Shown here piece after piece: positions 25,900 to 34,754 of a DNA stretch of 64,000 bases. The notes below the pieces were generated by a model. The model did not search any database, was not told the origin of the DNA, and worked only from the letters and a program-made list of their open reading frames with translations. How positions within the stretch are numbered: position 1 is the first letter of the stretch; the number at the start of each line of letters is the position of its first letter. A program made the translations under genes and the position numbers. The stretch lies in the NCBI GenBank assembly GCA_015075165.1, contig JABTUY010000001.1, positions 744,001 to 808,000 on the forward strand. The letters are read 5' to 3'. Origin of the DNA: Ideonella sp. (lineage in GTDB: Bacteria > Pseudomonadota > Gammaproteobacteria > Burkholderiales > Burkholderiaceae_C).

Positions 25900-27072
25900 T
25901 CAGTCGCGCGAAGCGAGCGAGATCGCATCGGAGGGCGCCCACTCCACCCACACGCGGCTGCCCGGCTCGAAGATGCGCGTGCCGGAGCTGCTGTTCTGCA
26001 GGCCCATGATGGTCTGGCTGCCGGACTTCACCGTGTAGCGGATCGCGTGGCCGACGAATGCGCAGTCCTGCACCACGCCTTCCATGCCCAGTCCGCCCGC
26101 GTGCCCGAAGTCCGACAGCTTCACGGATTCGGGGCGCACCATCACCTTGAAGCCGCCGCTGGCCGGCGCACCGGGGCGCATCGTGCAAGGCACCACCGAT
26201 CCGCTTGCCGTACGCACGCGCGCGAAGTCGCCGGAGGCGTTCTCCACCGTGCCGGGAATGATGTTCGACTCGCCAAGGAATTCCGCGACGAACTCGTTGG
26301 TGGGCCGGAAGTACAGGTCGTTGGGTGTCCCCACCTGCTCGATGCGCGCGTGGTTCATCACGCAGATGCGATCCGACAGCACCAGCGCTTCATCCTGGTC
26401 GTGCGTCACGTAAAGCACGGTCACGCCGAGGTCCTGGTGGATCTTCTTGAGCTCGAACTGCAGCTGGTGGCGCAGCTTCTTGTCCAGCGCGCCGAGCGGC
26501 TCGTCCATCAGGATCAGCTTCGGCTTGTAGACGAGGCAGCGCGCGATCGACACTCGCTGCTGCTGGCCGCCCGAAAGTTCCTTGGGCTTGCGTTTGGCGA
26601 AGTCCTTGAGCTGCACCAGCTCCAGGATCGCCATCACGTCGCGTTCGATGTCCGCCTTCGACGCCTTGCGGATGCGCAGCGGGAACGCCACGTTGTCGAA
26701 GACGGTCATGTGGGGCAGGAGCGCGTAGTTCTGGAACACCATGCCGAGGTTGCGGTCGCGCGGCGGTACGTGGGTGACGTCGCGCCCGTCGATCAGCACG
26801 GAACCGCTCGTCGGCGTGACCATGCCCGAGACGATGTTGAGCAGCGTGGTCTTGCCGGAGCCGCTGGGACCCAGCAGCGTGAAGAACTCGCCCTGCAGGA
26901 TCTCGAGGTCGATTTTCTCGAGAGCCAGCGCGTGTCCGTACGTCTTGCGCAATTCGCGGAACTCGACGGCCGCCTTCGCGGCAGCCTTGCCGCCGGAGGC
27001 GGATCCACCGCTGCCGGAGCCGGCGTCTCCTGACGATCGGTAGAGGGCAGGCCTCAATTCGATTCTCCGCAT
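25900..27072 (-). CDS. ABC transporter ATPase, PotA type
   Basis: A 390-residue ATPase from the ATG at 27072, which lies 41 nt beyond the operator's GGTATTGG box. A far longer upstream reading frame is not protein-like. Walker A is LGPSGSGKTTLLN, the Q-loop FQNYALLPHMTVFDN, the signature LSGGQQQRVSIARCL, Walker B LILMDEPLGALD, and the switch VTHDQDEAL. The C-terminal part is a TOBE-type domain (residues about 300-380). A 30-residue Gly/Ser-rich N-terminal leader precedes the ATPase domain and is unusual. It starts the potABC-like operon. Confidence 0.87.
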   Translation of the reverse strand: MRRIELRPALYRSSGDAGSGSGGSASGGKAAAKAAVEFRELRKTYGHALALEKIDLEILQGEFFTLLGPSGSGKTTLLNIVSGMVTPTSGSVLIDGRDVTHVPPRDRNLGMVFQNYALLPHMTVFDNVAFPLRIRKASKADIERDVMAILELVQLKDFAKRKPKELSGGQQQRVSIARCLVYKPKLILMDEPLGALDKKLRHQLQFELKKIHQDLGVTVLYVTHDQDEALVLSDRICVMNHARIEQVGTPNDLYFRPTNEFVAEFLGESNIIPGTVENASGDFARVRTASGSVVPCTMRPGAPASGGFKVMVRPESVKLSDFGHAGGLGMEGVVQDCAFVGHAIRYTVKSGSQTIMGLQNSSSGTRIFEPGSRVWVEWAPSDAISLASRD

Positions 27073-27110
27073 AGTCGGTTTCGCGGATTCTGGCGAGGGA
27101 ACGGAACGCG

Positions 27111-27151
27111 GGCCAATACCGTTTCCGGACGCATCGATTCCAGGGGGAATC
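27111..27151 (-). promoter_or_regulatory. Shared operator/promoter element, copy B
   Basis: Towards the ATPase gene it reads GATTCC-CCCT-GGAATC, 15 nt, GGTATTGG. The spacer in the palindrome is 4 nt here and 5 nt in the other copies, but the 15-nt distance is the same. The start codon is 41 nt beyond the box. The element lies in the divergent spacer with the lysR gene at 27186, so it could also affect that gene. Confidence 0.68.
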
Positions 27152-27185
27152 ATTGGCCGCAGCGGCCTGCCTAGAATGGCCGAAA

Positions 27186-28154
27186 ATGGATGTCCGGCAC
27201 CTGCGCTACTTCGTCGCCGTGGCCGAGGCGCTGAGCTTCGCCAAGGCCGCGCGCGACCTGCATATGAGCCAGCCGCCCTTGTCGAAGCGGATCGCTGAAA
27301 TGGAGGAGGTGCTGGGCGCTCGGCTTTTCGACCGGTCCAGCAAGAAAGTTGCCCTGACGGCTGCCGGCGAAGCGCTGCTCCCGCCGGCCCGCGCGGCGGT
27401 GAAGGACTTCGACTCGGCCGTGCGCGTGGCGCGCGCGCTCTCGCCTGCGACGTCACGGTCCCTGCGCATCGCGATGCCCCTCGAGACTTCGCGCACCGTG
27501 CTGCTGGACGTCGTGAGCCGCCTCCACCAAGTCAACCTGGAAGCGAACATGTCGGAAATGGGCACGCCGGAGCAGGAGCGGCTGCTCGCCGCCGGCGAGA
27601 TCGATGTCGCGCTCCTGCGCTATCCCTTCGACACACACGGACTCAAGGTGTCCCCGCCGCTAGGACTGCCGCTGGGCGTGCTGATGCCTGCGTCGCATCC
27701 CCTCGCCGGCCGTGACGTGCTGCACCTGACCGACCTGCAGCCCTTCCCGCTCGTCATGTTCCACAGGCACGTGCACCCGCTGCTGCACGATGAACTGCTC
27801 GCGCTTTGCGGCGCGCATGGCTACGTGCCGCCGCGCATCCTGTACGGCCTGAAGCTCACGACCAACTTGCTGATCAACGAACAGGCGGTCACGTTCGTGC
27901 GCAAGGCGCTCCTGAAGCGCCGCGGCGAAGGCGGGACCGGCGAGTTGCTGTGGAAGCCGCTGGCAGGGTCGCCGCTCGTGTGGTGGAGTTCAGCCGTGTG
28001 CCGGACGCAAGACTGGGGGCAGCCGACCCGTCTCGCGCTGGACGCGATCTCCGAGTCGCTGCAGCAGCATGAGGGTTGGGTGCCCATGCCACGCCCTGCG
28101 GGCAAGCCCGCGCGCACCGCCGCGGGTGGGCGCAAACGCAAGGACGCGGAGTAG
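27186..28154 (+). CDS. LysR-family transcriptional regulator
   Basis: A 322-residue regulator. The helix-turn-helix is MDVRHLRYFVAVAEALSFAKAARDLHM followed by SQPPLSKRIAEMEEVLGARLF. The effector domain follows, with a Lys/Arg-rich tail (GKPARTAAGGRKRKDAE). It is divergent from the potABC-like operon, with operator B in the spacer, so it is a candidate controller of the shared element. A near-copy follows after 6 nt. Confidence 0.88.
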   Translation: MDVRHLRYFVAVAEALSFAKAARDLHMSQPPLSKRIAEMEEVLGARLFDRSSKKVALTAAGEALLPPARAAVKDFDSAVRVARALSPATSRSLRIAMPLETSRTVLLDVVSRLHQVNLEANMSEMGTPEQERLLAAGEIDVALLRYPFDTHGLKVSPPLGLPLGVLMPASHPLAGRDVLHLTDLQPFPLVMFHRHVHPLLHDELLALCGAHGYVPPRILYGLKLTTNLLINEQAVTFVRKALLKRRGEGGTGELLWKPLAGSPLVWWSSAVCRTQDWGQPTRLALDAISESLQQHEGWVPMPRPAGKPARTAAGGRKRKDAE

Positions 28155-28160
28155 GCCGGC

Positions 28161-29117
28161 ATGGACATCCGGCACATGCGGTATTTCGTTGCCGTGGCTC
28201 GCACACTGAGCTTCGCCAAGGCGGCGCGCGAGCTGAACATGTGCCAGCCGCCGCTGTCCAAGCGCATCCTCGACCTGGAGGAAGAAGTCGGCGTCCGGCT
28301 TTTCGACCGATCGTCGAAGCAGGTCACGCTCACCGCCGCGGGCCAGGCCCTGCTGCCGCAGGCGCGGGCGGCGGTGGAGTCGTTCGACGCGTCGATGCGC
28401 ATTGCCCGCGCGATCTCGCCCGCGCAGTTGAAGCGGCTTCGCATCGCCCTGCCCGCCGACACGTCGCGCGCGGTACTGCTCGACATTGTCAACCGCCTCA
28501 ATGCCGACAATGTGGAGGTGAACCTCGCCGTCGTCAGCACGGCGCAGCAGACGCGGCTGCTGGCGGAGAACGAACTCGACATCGGCGTGCTGCGCCACCC
28601 GTTCGCGACGGACGGGCTGCGTGTGTCGCCGCCGATGGCGCAGACCCTGGGCGTCCTGATGCGCAGAAACCACCCGCTGGCCGCAAAGAAGCGCCTCGCG
28701 CTTTCGGACCTTTCGCCTCACGCGCTCGTGATCTTCCAGCGCCACTTGGCGCCCGGCTTTTACGACGAGGTGCTGGAGATGTGCCGCGCGGACGGCTACG
28801 TGCCCCCGAAGATCCTGCACGGCGTGAGGATGAGCGTGGCCCTCGTGATGAACCCCGACGCGGTCACCTTCACGCCCGAGTGGGTGCTGAGCCGCGCCGA
28901 CCCGCACGGCACCAGCGAACTGACGTGGAAGGCTCTCGAGGGCGAGCCGCTGCAGCAGTGGACTTCGGCGGTCTGCCGCTCCCACCAGTGGGACCCGCTC
29001 ACCCGCCACGGCATGAACACGGTCGTAAATGCACTGGCGCAGCAGGACAAGTGGGAGCCGCGCGAAAGGCCCGCGCCGAAACGCGCGGCTACGAGGAAAG
29101 CGACCCTGCGCGGGTGA
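28161..29117 (+). CDS. LysR-family transcriptional regulator (tandem paralogue)
   Basis: A 318-residue regulator highly similar to the preceding one: MDIRHMRYFVAVARTLSFAKAARELNM then CQPPLSKRILDLEEEVGVRLF, and a matching RLRIALPADTSRAVLLDIVNR. Its tail is also basic (RPAPKRAATRKATLRG). The spacing of 6 nt indicates one transcript. Two related LysR proteins could bind the same palindrome with different inducers, as homo- or heteromers. Confidence 0.88.
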   Translation: MDIRHMRYFVAVARTLSFAKAARELNMCQPPLSKRILDLEEEVGVRLFDRSSKQVTLTAAGQALLPQARAAVESFDASMRIARAISPAQLKRLRIALPADTSRAVLLDIVNRLNADNVEVNLAVVSTAQQTRLLAENELDIGVLRHPFATDGLRVSPPMAQTLGVLMRRNHPLAAKKRLALSDLSPHALVIFQRHLAPGFYDEVLEMCRADGYVPPKILHGVRMSVALVMNPDAVTFTPEWVLSRADPHGTSELTWKALEGEPLQQWTSAVCRSHQWDPLTRHGMNTVVNALAQQDKWEPRERPAPKRAATRKATLRG

Positions 29118-29987
29118 TCAGCGCGAGGCTTCCCGCCGCGCGAGCCAGAGAGTAGCGGTGACAATGATCGCCCCGCCGGCGAGTGTCGTCGCATACACGG
29201 GATCGTCGAAGAACATCCATCCGAGCAGGCAGGCCCAGAGCAGGTTTACGTAGGTGATGGGTTGCGATGCGGAGATGTCCGCTGCGGCAAACGCCTTGGC
29301 CATGCCGATCTGCCCCGCGATGTTGAAGCCAGCGGCGAGAGTTGCGGCGATCCATACTTCCACGGGCGCGGGCTTCCAGTGCACGATGGCCATCGGCACG
29401 CTGCAGACGAACACCACGATGCATTGCCACAGCACGATCGTGGTCGGCGAGTCGCGGTGCGTGAGGTGCTTCGTCATCAGGTACCCCACCGAAATGATCA
29501 GCGTCGCGAGCACCATCAGTAGCGAATACGCGCTGCCGGACGCGTCGCCCAGCCGCGGCGTCATGACGAGCAGCACGCCGCCCAGGCCGGCCAATGCGGC
29601 CAGCCCGCGTTCCCACCGCCACCGCTCACCCAGCACCAGCGACGCGCCCACCATCACGAAAATGGGTGCCGTGAAACCGATGGCCGTCACTTCCGCCAGC
29701 GTGATCTGCGCGAGCGCGATCAGGAAGAGCGTGGTGCCAATCCAGTGCAGTGCGCCGCGCGCGGCAACACCGGCGACATTGCGGGGCCGGCAGCCGGCGA
29801 AGCCTCGATGCAGCATGAAAGGCAGGAACATGAGGAAAGTGGCGAAGTACTGCATCGCCAGCGTCTGGTAGGCGCTTTGCCGCGACGCCATGCCGCGCAG
29901 CACCGCATTGCACAGTGCAAAGACGAAGCCAGATGCCGCCATCCAGGCCACGGCCTTGGAGGCGGGAGCGCCGAGGCGGCGGCGCAC
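29118..29987 (-). CDS. EamA/DMT-family transporter
   Basis: A 289-residue membrane protein with about ten hydrophobic segments in two EamA repeats (first from KAVAWMAASGFVFALCNAVL, second from SAYSLLMVLATLIISVGYLMT). I take the GTG at 29987, 3 nt after the CoA-transferase stop, because the longer frame overlaps that gene. It ends the transcription unit begun at 33032. DMT proteins export or import small metabolites; here it may clear an acid or CoA-pathway intermediate. Confidence 0.78.
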   Translation of the reverse strand: MRRRLGAPASKAVAWMAASGFVFALCNAVLRGMASRQSAYQTLAMQYFATFLMFLPFMLHRGFAGCRPRNVAGVAARGALHWIGTTLFLIALAQITLAEVTAIGFTAPIFVMVGASLVLGERWRWERGLAALAGLGGVLLVMTPRLGDASGSAYSLLMVLATLIISVGYLMTKHLTHRDSPTTIVLWQCIVVFVCSVPMAIVHWKPAPVEVWIAATLAAGFNIAGQIGMAKAFAAADISASQPITYVNLLWACLLGWMFFDDPVYATTLAGGAIIVTATLWLARREASR

Positions 29988-29989
29988 GG

Positions 29990-31084
29990 TCAGCCGAGCA
30001 CCTCGCGAGTGTGTGCGCCCAAGGGTGGGACACGCGCGATCTCGTTCGAAGGAGTTGCCGAGAAGCGCGGTGCGGGAGCGGTTTGCAGCACGCCGTCCAC
30101 CTCCTGGTAGATGCCGCGGGCCACGTTGTGCGGATGGACTGCCGCTTGCGCCGGCGCCAGGATCGGCGAGAAGCACGCGTCGGTGCCTTCGAGGAGTTCA
30201 CACCACTGGGCGCGCGTGCGCTTCACGAACACGGCTTCGAGTTCGGCCGCCTGCTGCTGCCACAGGGCGCGGTTCTTCTGCGCGTCGACGAAGCGCTGCG
30301 GGTCGGCGATGCCGATGCGAGTGAGGAGTTCGGCATAGAACCTGGGCTCGTCGGGCTCGATGCGGATCCACGCTCCGTCGGCGCAGCGATAGGAACGGAT
30401 CCACGGCCTGCGGTAGCCATCGGGTCGGCGCACTTCGTACTCGCCACCGGTGTTTGGAATGAGCGAGAGCGTGAGGTTCTGGAGATTCGCGGCGCCATCG
30501 ACGGCCGCTGCATCCACGACCTGCCCGCGGCCATCGGTTTGCGCGCGCAATGCCGCGGCCAGGACACCGAGCGCGAGGTAGAGGGCGCCGCCGCACACGT
30601 CGCCCAGCAGTCCTTTCGGCGCCGAAGGCAGCGCGCCGGCGGGCGACGAGAGCCAGAGCGCGCCCGACACCGCAGCAACGTCGCCATCGCAGGCCGGTGC
30701 CCGCGCGAGCGGCCCATCCTGTCCCCAGCCCGTCACGCGCCCGTACACGAGCGACGGCCTGCGCGAAAGACATGCCTCAGGCCCGATGCCGAGCTGCTCC
30801 ATGTCGCCCGGGCGCATCCCTTCGATCAGCACATCACAGCGATCGACCAGGGACAGCACTTGCTTCACTGCGCCGGGCGCGTGCAGGTCCAGCATCACTG
30901 AGCGCTTGCCGCGGTGGTGGATTTTCCGCGGACGAGGAAGGCCGGCTGCGTTCGATGGCGGCTCGATGACGATCACATCGGCGCCGAGATCGGCGAGGAG
31001 CATGCCGCAGAAGCTCACCGACACGCTGGGGGACGGCGCGATCTCGAGCACCTGGACTCCGGCGAGGACGCCTGCACCCGGCAT
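29990..31084 (-). CDS. CaiB/BaiF (family III) CoA-transferase
   Basis: A 364-residue enzyme. The family start is VLEIAPSPSVSVSFCGMLLADLGADVIVIEPP, then HHRGKRSVMLDLHAPGA and LVYGRVTGWGQDGPLA. The catalytic Asp region is GDVCGGALYLALGVLAAALRA. The length is near the family norm of 370-410. The ATG overlaps the stop of the preceding transferase (ATGA), so the two are translationally coupled. It should pass CoA from an acyl-CoA to the pathway acid. Confidence 0.85.
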   Translation of the reverse strand: MPGAGVLAGVQVLEIAPSPSVSVSFCGMLLADLGADVIVIEPPSNAAGLPRPRKIHHRGKRSVMLDLHAPGAVKQVLSLVDRCDVLIEGMRPGDMEQLGIGPEACLSRRPSLVYGRVTGWGQDGPLARAPACDGDVAAVSGALWLSSPAGALPSAPKGLLGDVCGGALYLALGVLAAALRAQTDGRGQVVDAAAVDGAANLQNLTLSLIPNTGGEYEVRRPDGYRRPWIRSYRCADGAWIRIEPDEPRFYAELLTRIGIADPQRFVDAQKNRALWQQQAAELEAVFVKRTRAQWCELLEGTDACFSPILAPAQAAVHPHNVARGIYQEVDGVLQTAPAPRFSATPSNEIARVPPLGAHTREVLG

Positions 31085-31923
31085 CAGGCGCCTCGCCTTC
31101 CGAGCATCTCCATGATTTCTTTCGTGTGCTGCCCCCGAGCCGGCACGCGGGCCGTGGGAGCAGACGGCGTCGACAGGAACCGTGGCGCCGCCCTGACCTG
31201 CAGGACGCCGTCGATGCTGGCGTACAGCTCGCGCGCCACGTTGTGGGGATGCCGTGCAGCTTCCGGGAGACTGAGCACGGCCTCGGCGCGTGGCGCGGAC
31301 ATCCGCGTGTCCGCACCGGAGAGCAGGTGGTTCATCAGGTGCGCGGAGCCATCGACCATCGCCGCATCGACGACCTGGCCGACACCTTCCCTGCGTGCGC
31401 GCAGCACTGCTGCGAGGATCCCGATCGCGCAGTAGAGCGCGCCGCCCGCGACGTCGCCCATCAAACCGGGAGGCGGTTCCGGCCGCAGCCCTTCGGCCAC
31501 GCACATCGAAAGGGCGCCCGAGATCGCGATGTAGTTGCCATCGTGGCCCGCGGTGCGCTTCAGCGGCCCGTCCTGGCCCCAGCCCGTCATTCGCGCATAG
31601 ACGAGGGAGGGCTTGCGGGCGAAGCACACGTCGGGACCGAGCCCGAGCCGCTCCATCACGCCCGGCCGCATCCCTTCGATCAGGACGTTCGCATCATCCA
31701 CGAGCTCCAGCACGATGTCGCAGCTGCCGGGATGCTTGAGGTCGAGCACGACCGAGCGCTTGCCGCGGTTGTAGATTTCCGTGGGGCGTGGCATGCCGGC
31801 GTCGTCGGCCGGCCGCTCCACCGTGATGACGTCGGCGCCGAGGTCCGCCAGCATGGCCGCGCATAGCGGTGCCGGGCCGAGCGCGGACACCTCGACGATC
31901 TTCACGCCATCCAGTACACCCAT
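31084..31923 (-). CDS. CaiB/BaiF CoA-transferase with an internal in-frame deletion
   Basis: Only 279 residues. The first 205 (VKIVEVSALGPAPLCAAMLADLGADVI, then YARMTGWGQDGPLKRTAGHDGN and GDVAGGALYCAIGILAAVLRA) and the last 60 (ARHPHNVARELYASIDGVLQVRAAPRF) align well with the neighbouring transferase. About 85 residues that in the neighbour run from NTGGEYEVRRPDGYRRPW to CFSPILAPAQAAV are missing between LLSGADTRMSAPR and AEAVLSLPEAA. The frame is kept and the putative catalytic Asp is present. The missing part forms the small domain, so activity is doubtful. It could be a recent loss or a non-catalytic partner of the second transferase. Confidence 0.8.
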   Translation of the reverse strand: MGVLDGVKIVEVSALGPAPLCAAMLADLGADVITVERPADDAGMPRPTEIYNRGKRSVVLDLKHPGSCDIVLELVDDANVLIEGMRPGVMERLGLGPDVCFARKPSLVYARMTGWGQDGPLKRTAGHDGNYIAISGALSMCVAEGLRPEPPPGLMGDVAGGALYCAIGILAAVLRARREGVGQVVDAAMVDGSAHLMNHLLSGADTRMSAPRAEAVLSLPEAARHPHNVARELYASIDGVLQVRAAPRFLSTPSAPTARVPARGQHTKEIMEMLGRRGA

Positions 31924-31934
31924 CGAGCGTCGCC

Positions 31935-33032
31935 CTAGCGAGGACGGATGGTCCAGTGCTTGCCGGAATCGTCGACGCTCACCGTCGAATCCATCATCAG
32001 GCCGGCCGACCGCCATGCATCCCCGAGGACCTTCGCGAAGCGCGCCTTGTCCTGATCCGACTGCGGGTCGCCCACGAATTCGGCGAGTCCCTTCTCCACC
32101 TTCAGCTCCCATCCGCCGGCCGCCGGCTTCAGTTCCGCCGGAACGCCTGCGACGGAGTGGAACAGCTGCACGTACTTCGCGAGTTCCGCGGTCGGGTCCA
32201 TGCCATCTCCGCCGACGGCCGCGTGGAAGCGCGGCACCCACGTATGGAGCATGAACTGGATGCCGCGGCGGGCGATGGCGTCGCCCTTGTCGTCTGCGCC
32301 CAGCGCGGACTGCAGGCGATCGGCGAACCAGGTCACGGCGTACTTGCGTAAGGCCTTGGCGCGGCGCTCGGGGGGCCATGCCTTCGGGTCCAGCGCGTCG
32401 TCGGTGCCGAGGATTTTCAGGCCGGGCGGCGGTTGCTCACCCCGCTTGTCGGCCACGAGTTCGTGGTCGGCGAGTTCACGTCCCGTGTCCTCAAAGTAGC
32501 CGCCCATGAAGGGGTCGCCTTCGCTGATGTGGTGCGTGGCGACGAAGCGCAGGCGCCTGTTGCCCAAGTAGCGGCCGTTGTTGCCGTGCCAGCCGCGGTA
32601 CTCGTCAAGCGGCAGTTCCGGGTGGGTCGCCAGCGGGAGGAAGCCGGCGCCGGGATTGTCGGCCGTGTACGGGAAGTACATCAGCCACACCTTCTTGTCG
32701 CTTTCGATCGCGTAGCCGGTGCGCAGGCCGCCGATGCCGTTCGAGATGCAGTGGTACATCGCCGCCGCGGCCGCATGCGATTCGAGGCGGTCGAGCCCGA
32801 GCTTGCGGATGCCCGGTATGAAGAAGTGCTTCTGGTGGGCGCTGAGCATCTGGCCGTAGATGCGGTACGTGGTTTCGTGGCCCAGGTCGCGCAGCATGGC
32901 CATCGCGATGGCGAAGTACATGCCGAGGTACAGCTGCGACGCGAAGCTGGATGACTCGTCGAGCGTCCAGTCGTCCGCGCGCCGGTCGAGCGCGGGCAGG
33001 AGGGGAATCTGGGCAAACTTGGGGGAGGTCAT
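31935..33032 (-). CDS. Unrecognised protein X1 (paralogue of the protein at 34755)
   Basis: A 365-residue soluble protein, first in the unit controlled by operator C. I do not recognise the family. It is clearly homologous to the 353-residue protein at 34755: RDLGHETTYRIYGQML/REKGHEGITKLKYNFM, AMYHCISNGIGGL/AKYHYMGNDLIGD, KKVWLMYFPY/RKVWIRYLAP and WHGNNGRYLGNRRLRFV/WHKNNGTWLGCPRLAYV line up in order. Conserved His, Asn, Trp and Tyr residues suggest an enzyme with a polar site. There is no signal peptide or membrane segment. The neighbours are CoA-transferases and CoA ligases, so it may handle a CoA ester or the free acid. Confidence 0.75.
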   Translation of the reverse strand: MTSPKFAQIPLLPALDRRADDWTLDESSSFASQLYLGMYFAIAMAMLRDLGHETTYRIYGQMLSAHQKHFFIPGIRKLGLDRLESHAAAAAMYHCISNGIGGLRTGYAIESDKKVWLMYFPYTADNPGAGFLPLATHPELPLDEYRGWHGNNGRYLGNRRLRFVATHHISEGDPFMGGYFEDTGRELADHELVADKRGEQPPPGLKILGTDDALDPKAWPPERRAKALRKYAVTWFADRLQSALGADDKGDAIARRGIQFMLHTWVPRFHAAVGGDGMDPTAELAKYVQLFHSVAGVPAELKPAAGGWELKVEKGLAEFVGDPQSDQDKARFAKVLGDAWRSAGLMMDSTVSVDDSGKHWTIRPR

Positions 33033-33064
33033 GGCGCTGAATTCTGGAAGCGGCCGCGCGGCCG

Positions 33065-33106
33065 CGCCAATACCGTTTTCGCACCGACCGATTCCGCGGT
33101 GGAATC
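33065..33106 (-). promoter_or_regulatory. Shared operator/promoter element, copy C
   Basis: Towards X1 it reads GATTCC-ACCGC-GGAATC, 15 nt, GGTATTGG, with the start codon at 33032, 35 nt beyond the box. The palindrome half-sites are perfect. Confidence 0.72.
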
Positions 33107-33121
33107 GAACGCGCGACTACC

Positions 33122-33160
33122 ATTAGCGGGCTGGTATCGATGCGTTGAAAAAGGTATTGG
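33122..33160 (+). promoter_or_regulatory. Degenerate shared element facing the divergent ligase, copy C'
   Basis: On the plus strand a right half GGTATCGATGCG is followed, 14 nt after GGTATC, by GGTATTGGCG, with the ATG at 33194 34 nt beyond TATTGG. The left half-site (ATTAGC) is poor. Outside the palindrome it follows the same pattern as the minus-strand copies, so the ligase at 33194 may join the regulon with weaker control. Confidence 0.45.
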
Positions 33161-33193
33161 CGCGCGCGTCGCGCCCCCTCCGACAATCCATCG

Positions 33194-34753
33194 ATGCAAA
33201 CCATTCCCCAACTCCTGGTCGCACGCGCGCGCGACAGCGGTGATCGCACTTTCTGCACTTTCAAGGGCAAGAACACCACGTTTGCCGCGCTCACTTCCGG
33301 TGTCACCGAAATGGCCGGCGCGCTAGCTGCTGCTGGAGCGACGCCGGGCAACCGCGTCGCCCTCATGCTCCCTCCTTCCATCGAGCACATGCAGCTCTAC
33401 CTCGCATGTTCGTGGCTGGGCGTCACCGCGGTGCCGTTCAGCATCCACCTCAAGGCGGCCGGACTCGAGCTGCAACTGGCCAGCTGCCGACCCGCCGTGA
33501 TGGTGGCGAGCCGATCGCACGAAGCGGCCATCACCGCCGCTCTTGCGCAGCTGCAGCAGCCGCTGCGCATCGTGTGGTTCGAAGACGGTCCCGCGACCGC
33601 GGGCGGGATGACCCTCGACGCGCTGCTGGGCAAGAGCCGCGCCATCGCCCTTCCCGTCGAGCGCAGCCTCGACGACTCGCTGGCCATCATGTACACATCC
33701 GGCACCACGGGCGCGCCCAAGGGCGTCGTGCAGTCGGAGCGCTGGTTCTGGGTGGGGGCGAAGAACGCGGGCGTGCTGTCGGAAGCGAACGCGAACGACA
33801 CGTTCTTCATGTGGGAGCCCTTCTATCACATCGCCGCATGGATGACGGTGATGATGGCGCTGCAGCACGGCCTGTCGGTCTACATGGTCGACCGGTTCAG
33901 TGCCTCGCGGCTGTGGGACCAGATCGGCGAAGCCGGCGCGACCAAGTTCCACTACCTCGGGGGCATCGTGAACATCATGCTCGCGCAGCCGGTGACCGCA
34001 GCCGAGAAGGACAACACCGTGAAGATCGCCTGGGGAGCGGCCTGCCCCACCGACAGCTGGCGGCGCTTCGAAGAGCGGTTCGGTGTAATCGTGCGCGAGG
34101 GGTATGGCATCAGCGAAGGCCAGAACTTCACGCACCTGAACATGGAGGGCGTGGTGGGCTCCATCGGCAAGCCCGTCGACGAGTTCGAGAGCTGGCTCGC
34201 TGACGCCCAGGGCAAACGCGTGCCGCTCGGCGCCGTAGGCGAAATCGTCCTGCGACCCAAGGTTGCGGGCGTCGTCATGACCGAGTACTTCGGCGAGCCC
34301 GAGAAAACGCGCGACGTGCTGCGCGCCGACGGCAACGTCTACACGGGCGACACCGCGACGCAGGACGCCGACGGCAACTTCTACTTCAAGGGCCGCAAGA
34401 AGGATGCGCTCAGGCGCCGCGGCGAGAACGTGTCGGCCTGGGAAGTGGAGCGCGTGCTGAACGCGCATCCGAGCGTCGAGGAATCCGCCGTGCTCGGCGT
34501 GCCCTCAGAGCTCGGCGAGCAGGACATCCTAGCCGTGGTGAAGTTGAAGGAAGGCGTGGAGGGCGACCCGATGGAGCTGGTGAAGTTCGCGGGCGACAAG
34601 CTCACCTACTACCAGGTGCCCCGTTACATCCAGTACGTGGAAGACTTCCCGCGCGGCCCCACGCAGCGCATCAAGAAGAACGACATCGCGGTCGACTTGA
34701 AGGATGCCTGGGACAGCGAGAAGGCCGGCTACAAGTCGACCCGGAACACCTGA
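33194..34753 (+). CDS. AMP-dependent acyl-CoA synthetase, type II
   Basis: A 519-residue ligase, paralogue of the ligase at 22562. Motifs: YTSGTTGAPKGVVQSE, REGYGISEGQNFTHLN, VYTGDTATQDADGNFYFKGRKKDAL, RRRGENVSAWEVERV, and GPTQRIKKNDI. It is divergent from X1 and converges with X2. The last bases abut the X2 stop (1 nt between them). Its task should be CoA activation of the same or a related acid as its paralogue. Confidence 0.86.
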   Translation: MQTIPQLLVARARDSGDRTFCTFKGKNTTFAALTSGVTEMAGALAAAGATPGNRVALMLPPSIEHMQLYLACSWLGVTAVPFSIHLKAAGLELQLASCRPAVMVASRSHEAAITAALAQLQQPLRIVWFEDGPATAGGMTLDALLGKSRAIALPVERSLDDSLAIMYTSGTTGAPKGVVQSERWFWVGAKNAGVLSEANANDTFFMWEPFYHIAAWMTVMMALQHGLSVYMVDRFSASRLWDQIGEAGATKFHYLGGIVNIMLAQPVTAAEKDNTVKIAWGAACPTDSWRRFEERFGVIVREGYGISEGQNFTHLNMEGVVGSIGKPVDEFESWLADAQGKRVPLGAVGEIVLRPKVAGVVMTEYFGEPEKTRDVLRADGNVYTGDTATQDADGNFYFKGRKKDALRRRGENVSAWEVERVLNAHPSVEESAVLGVPSELGEQDILAVVKLKEGVEGDPMELVKFAGDKLTYYQVPRYIQYVEDFPRGPTQRIKKNDIAVDLKDAWDSEKAGYKSTRNT

Positions 34754-34754
34754 G

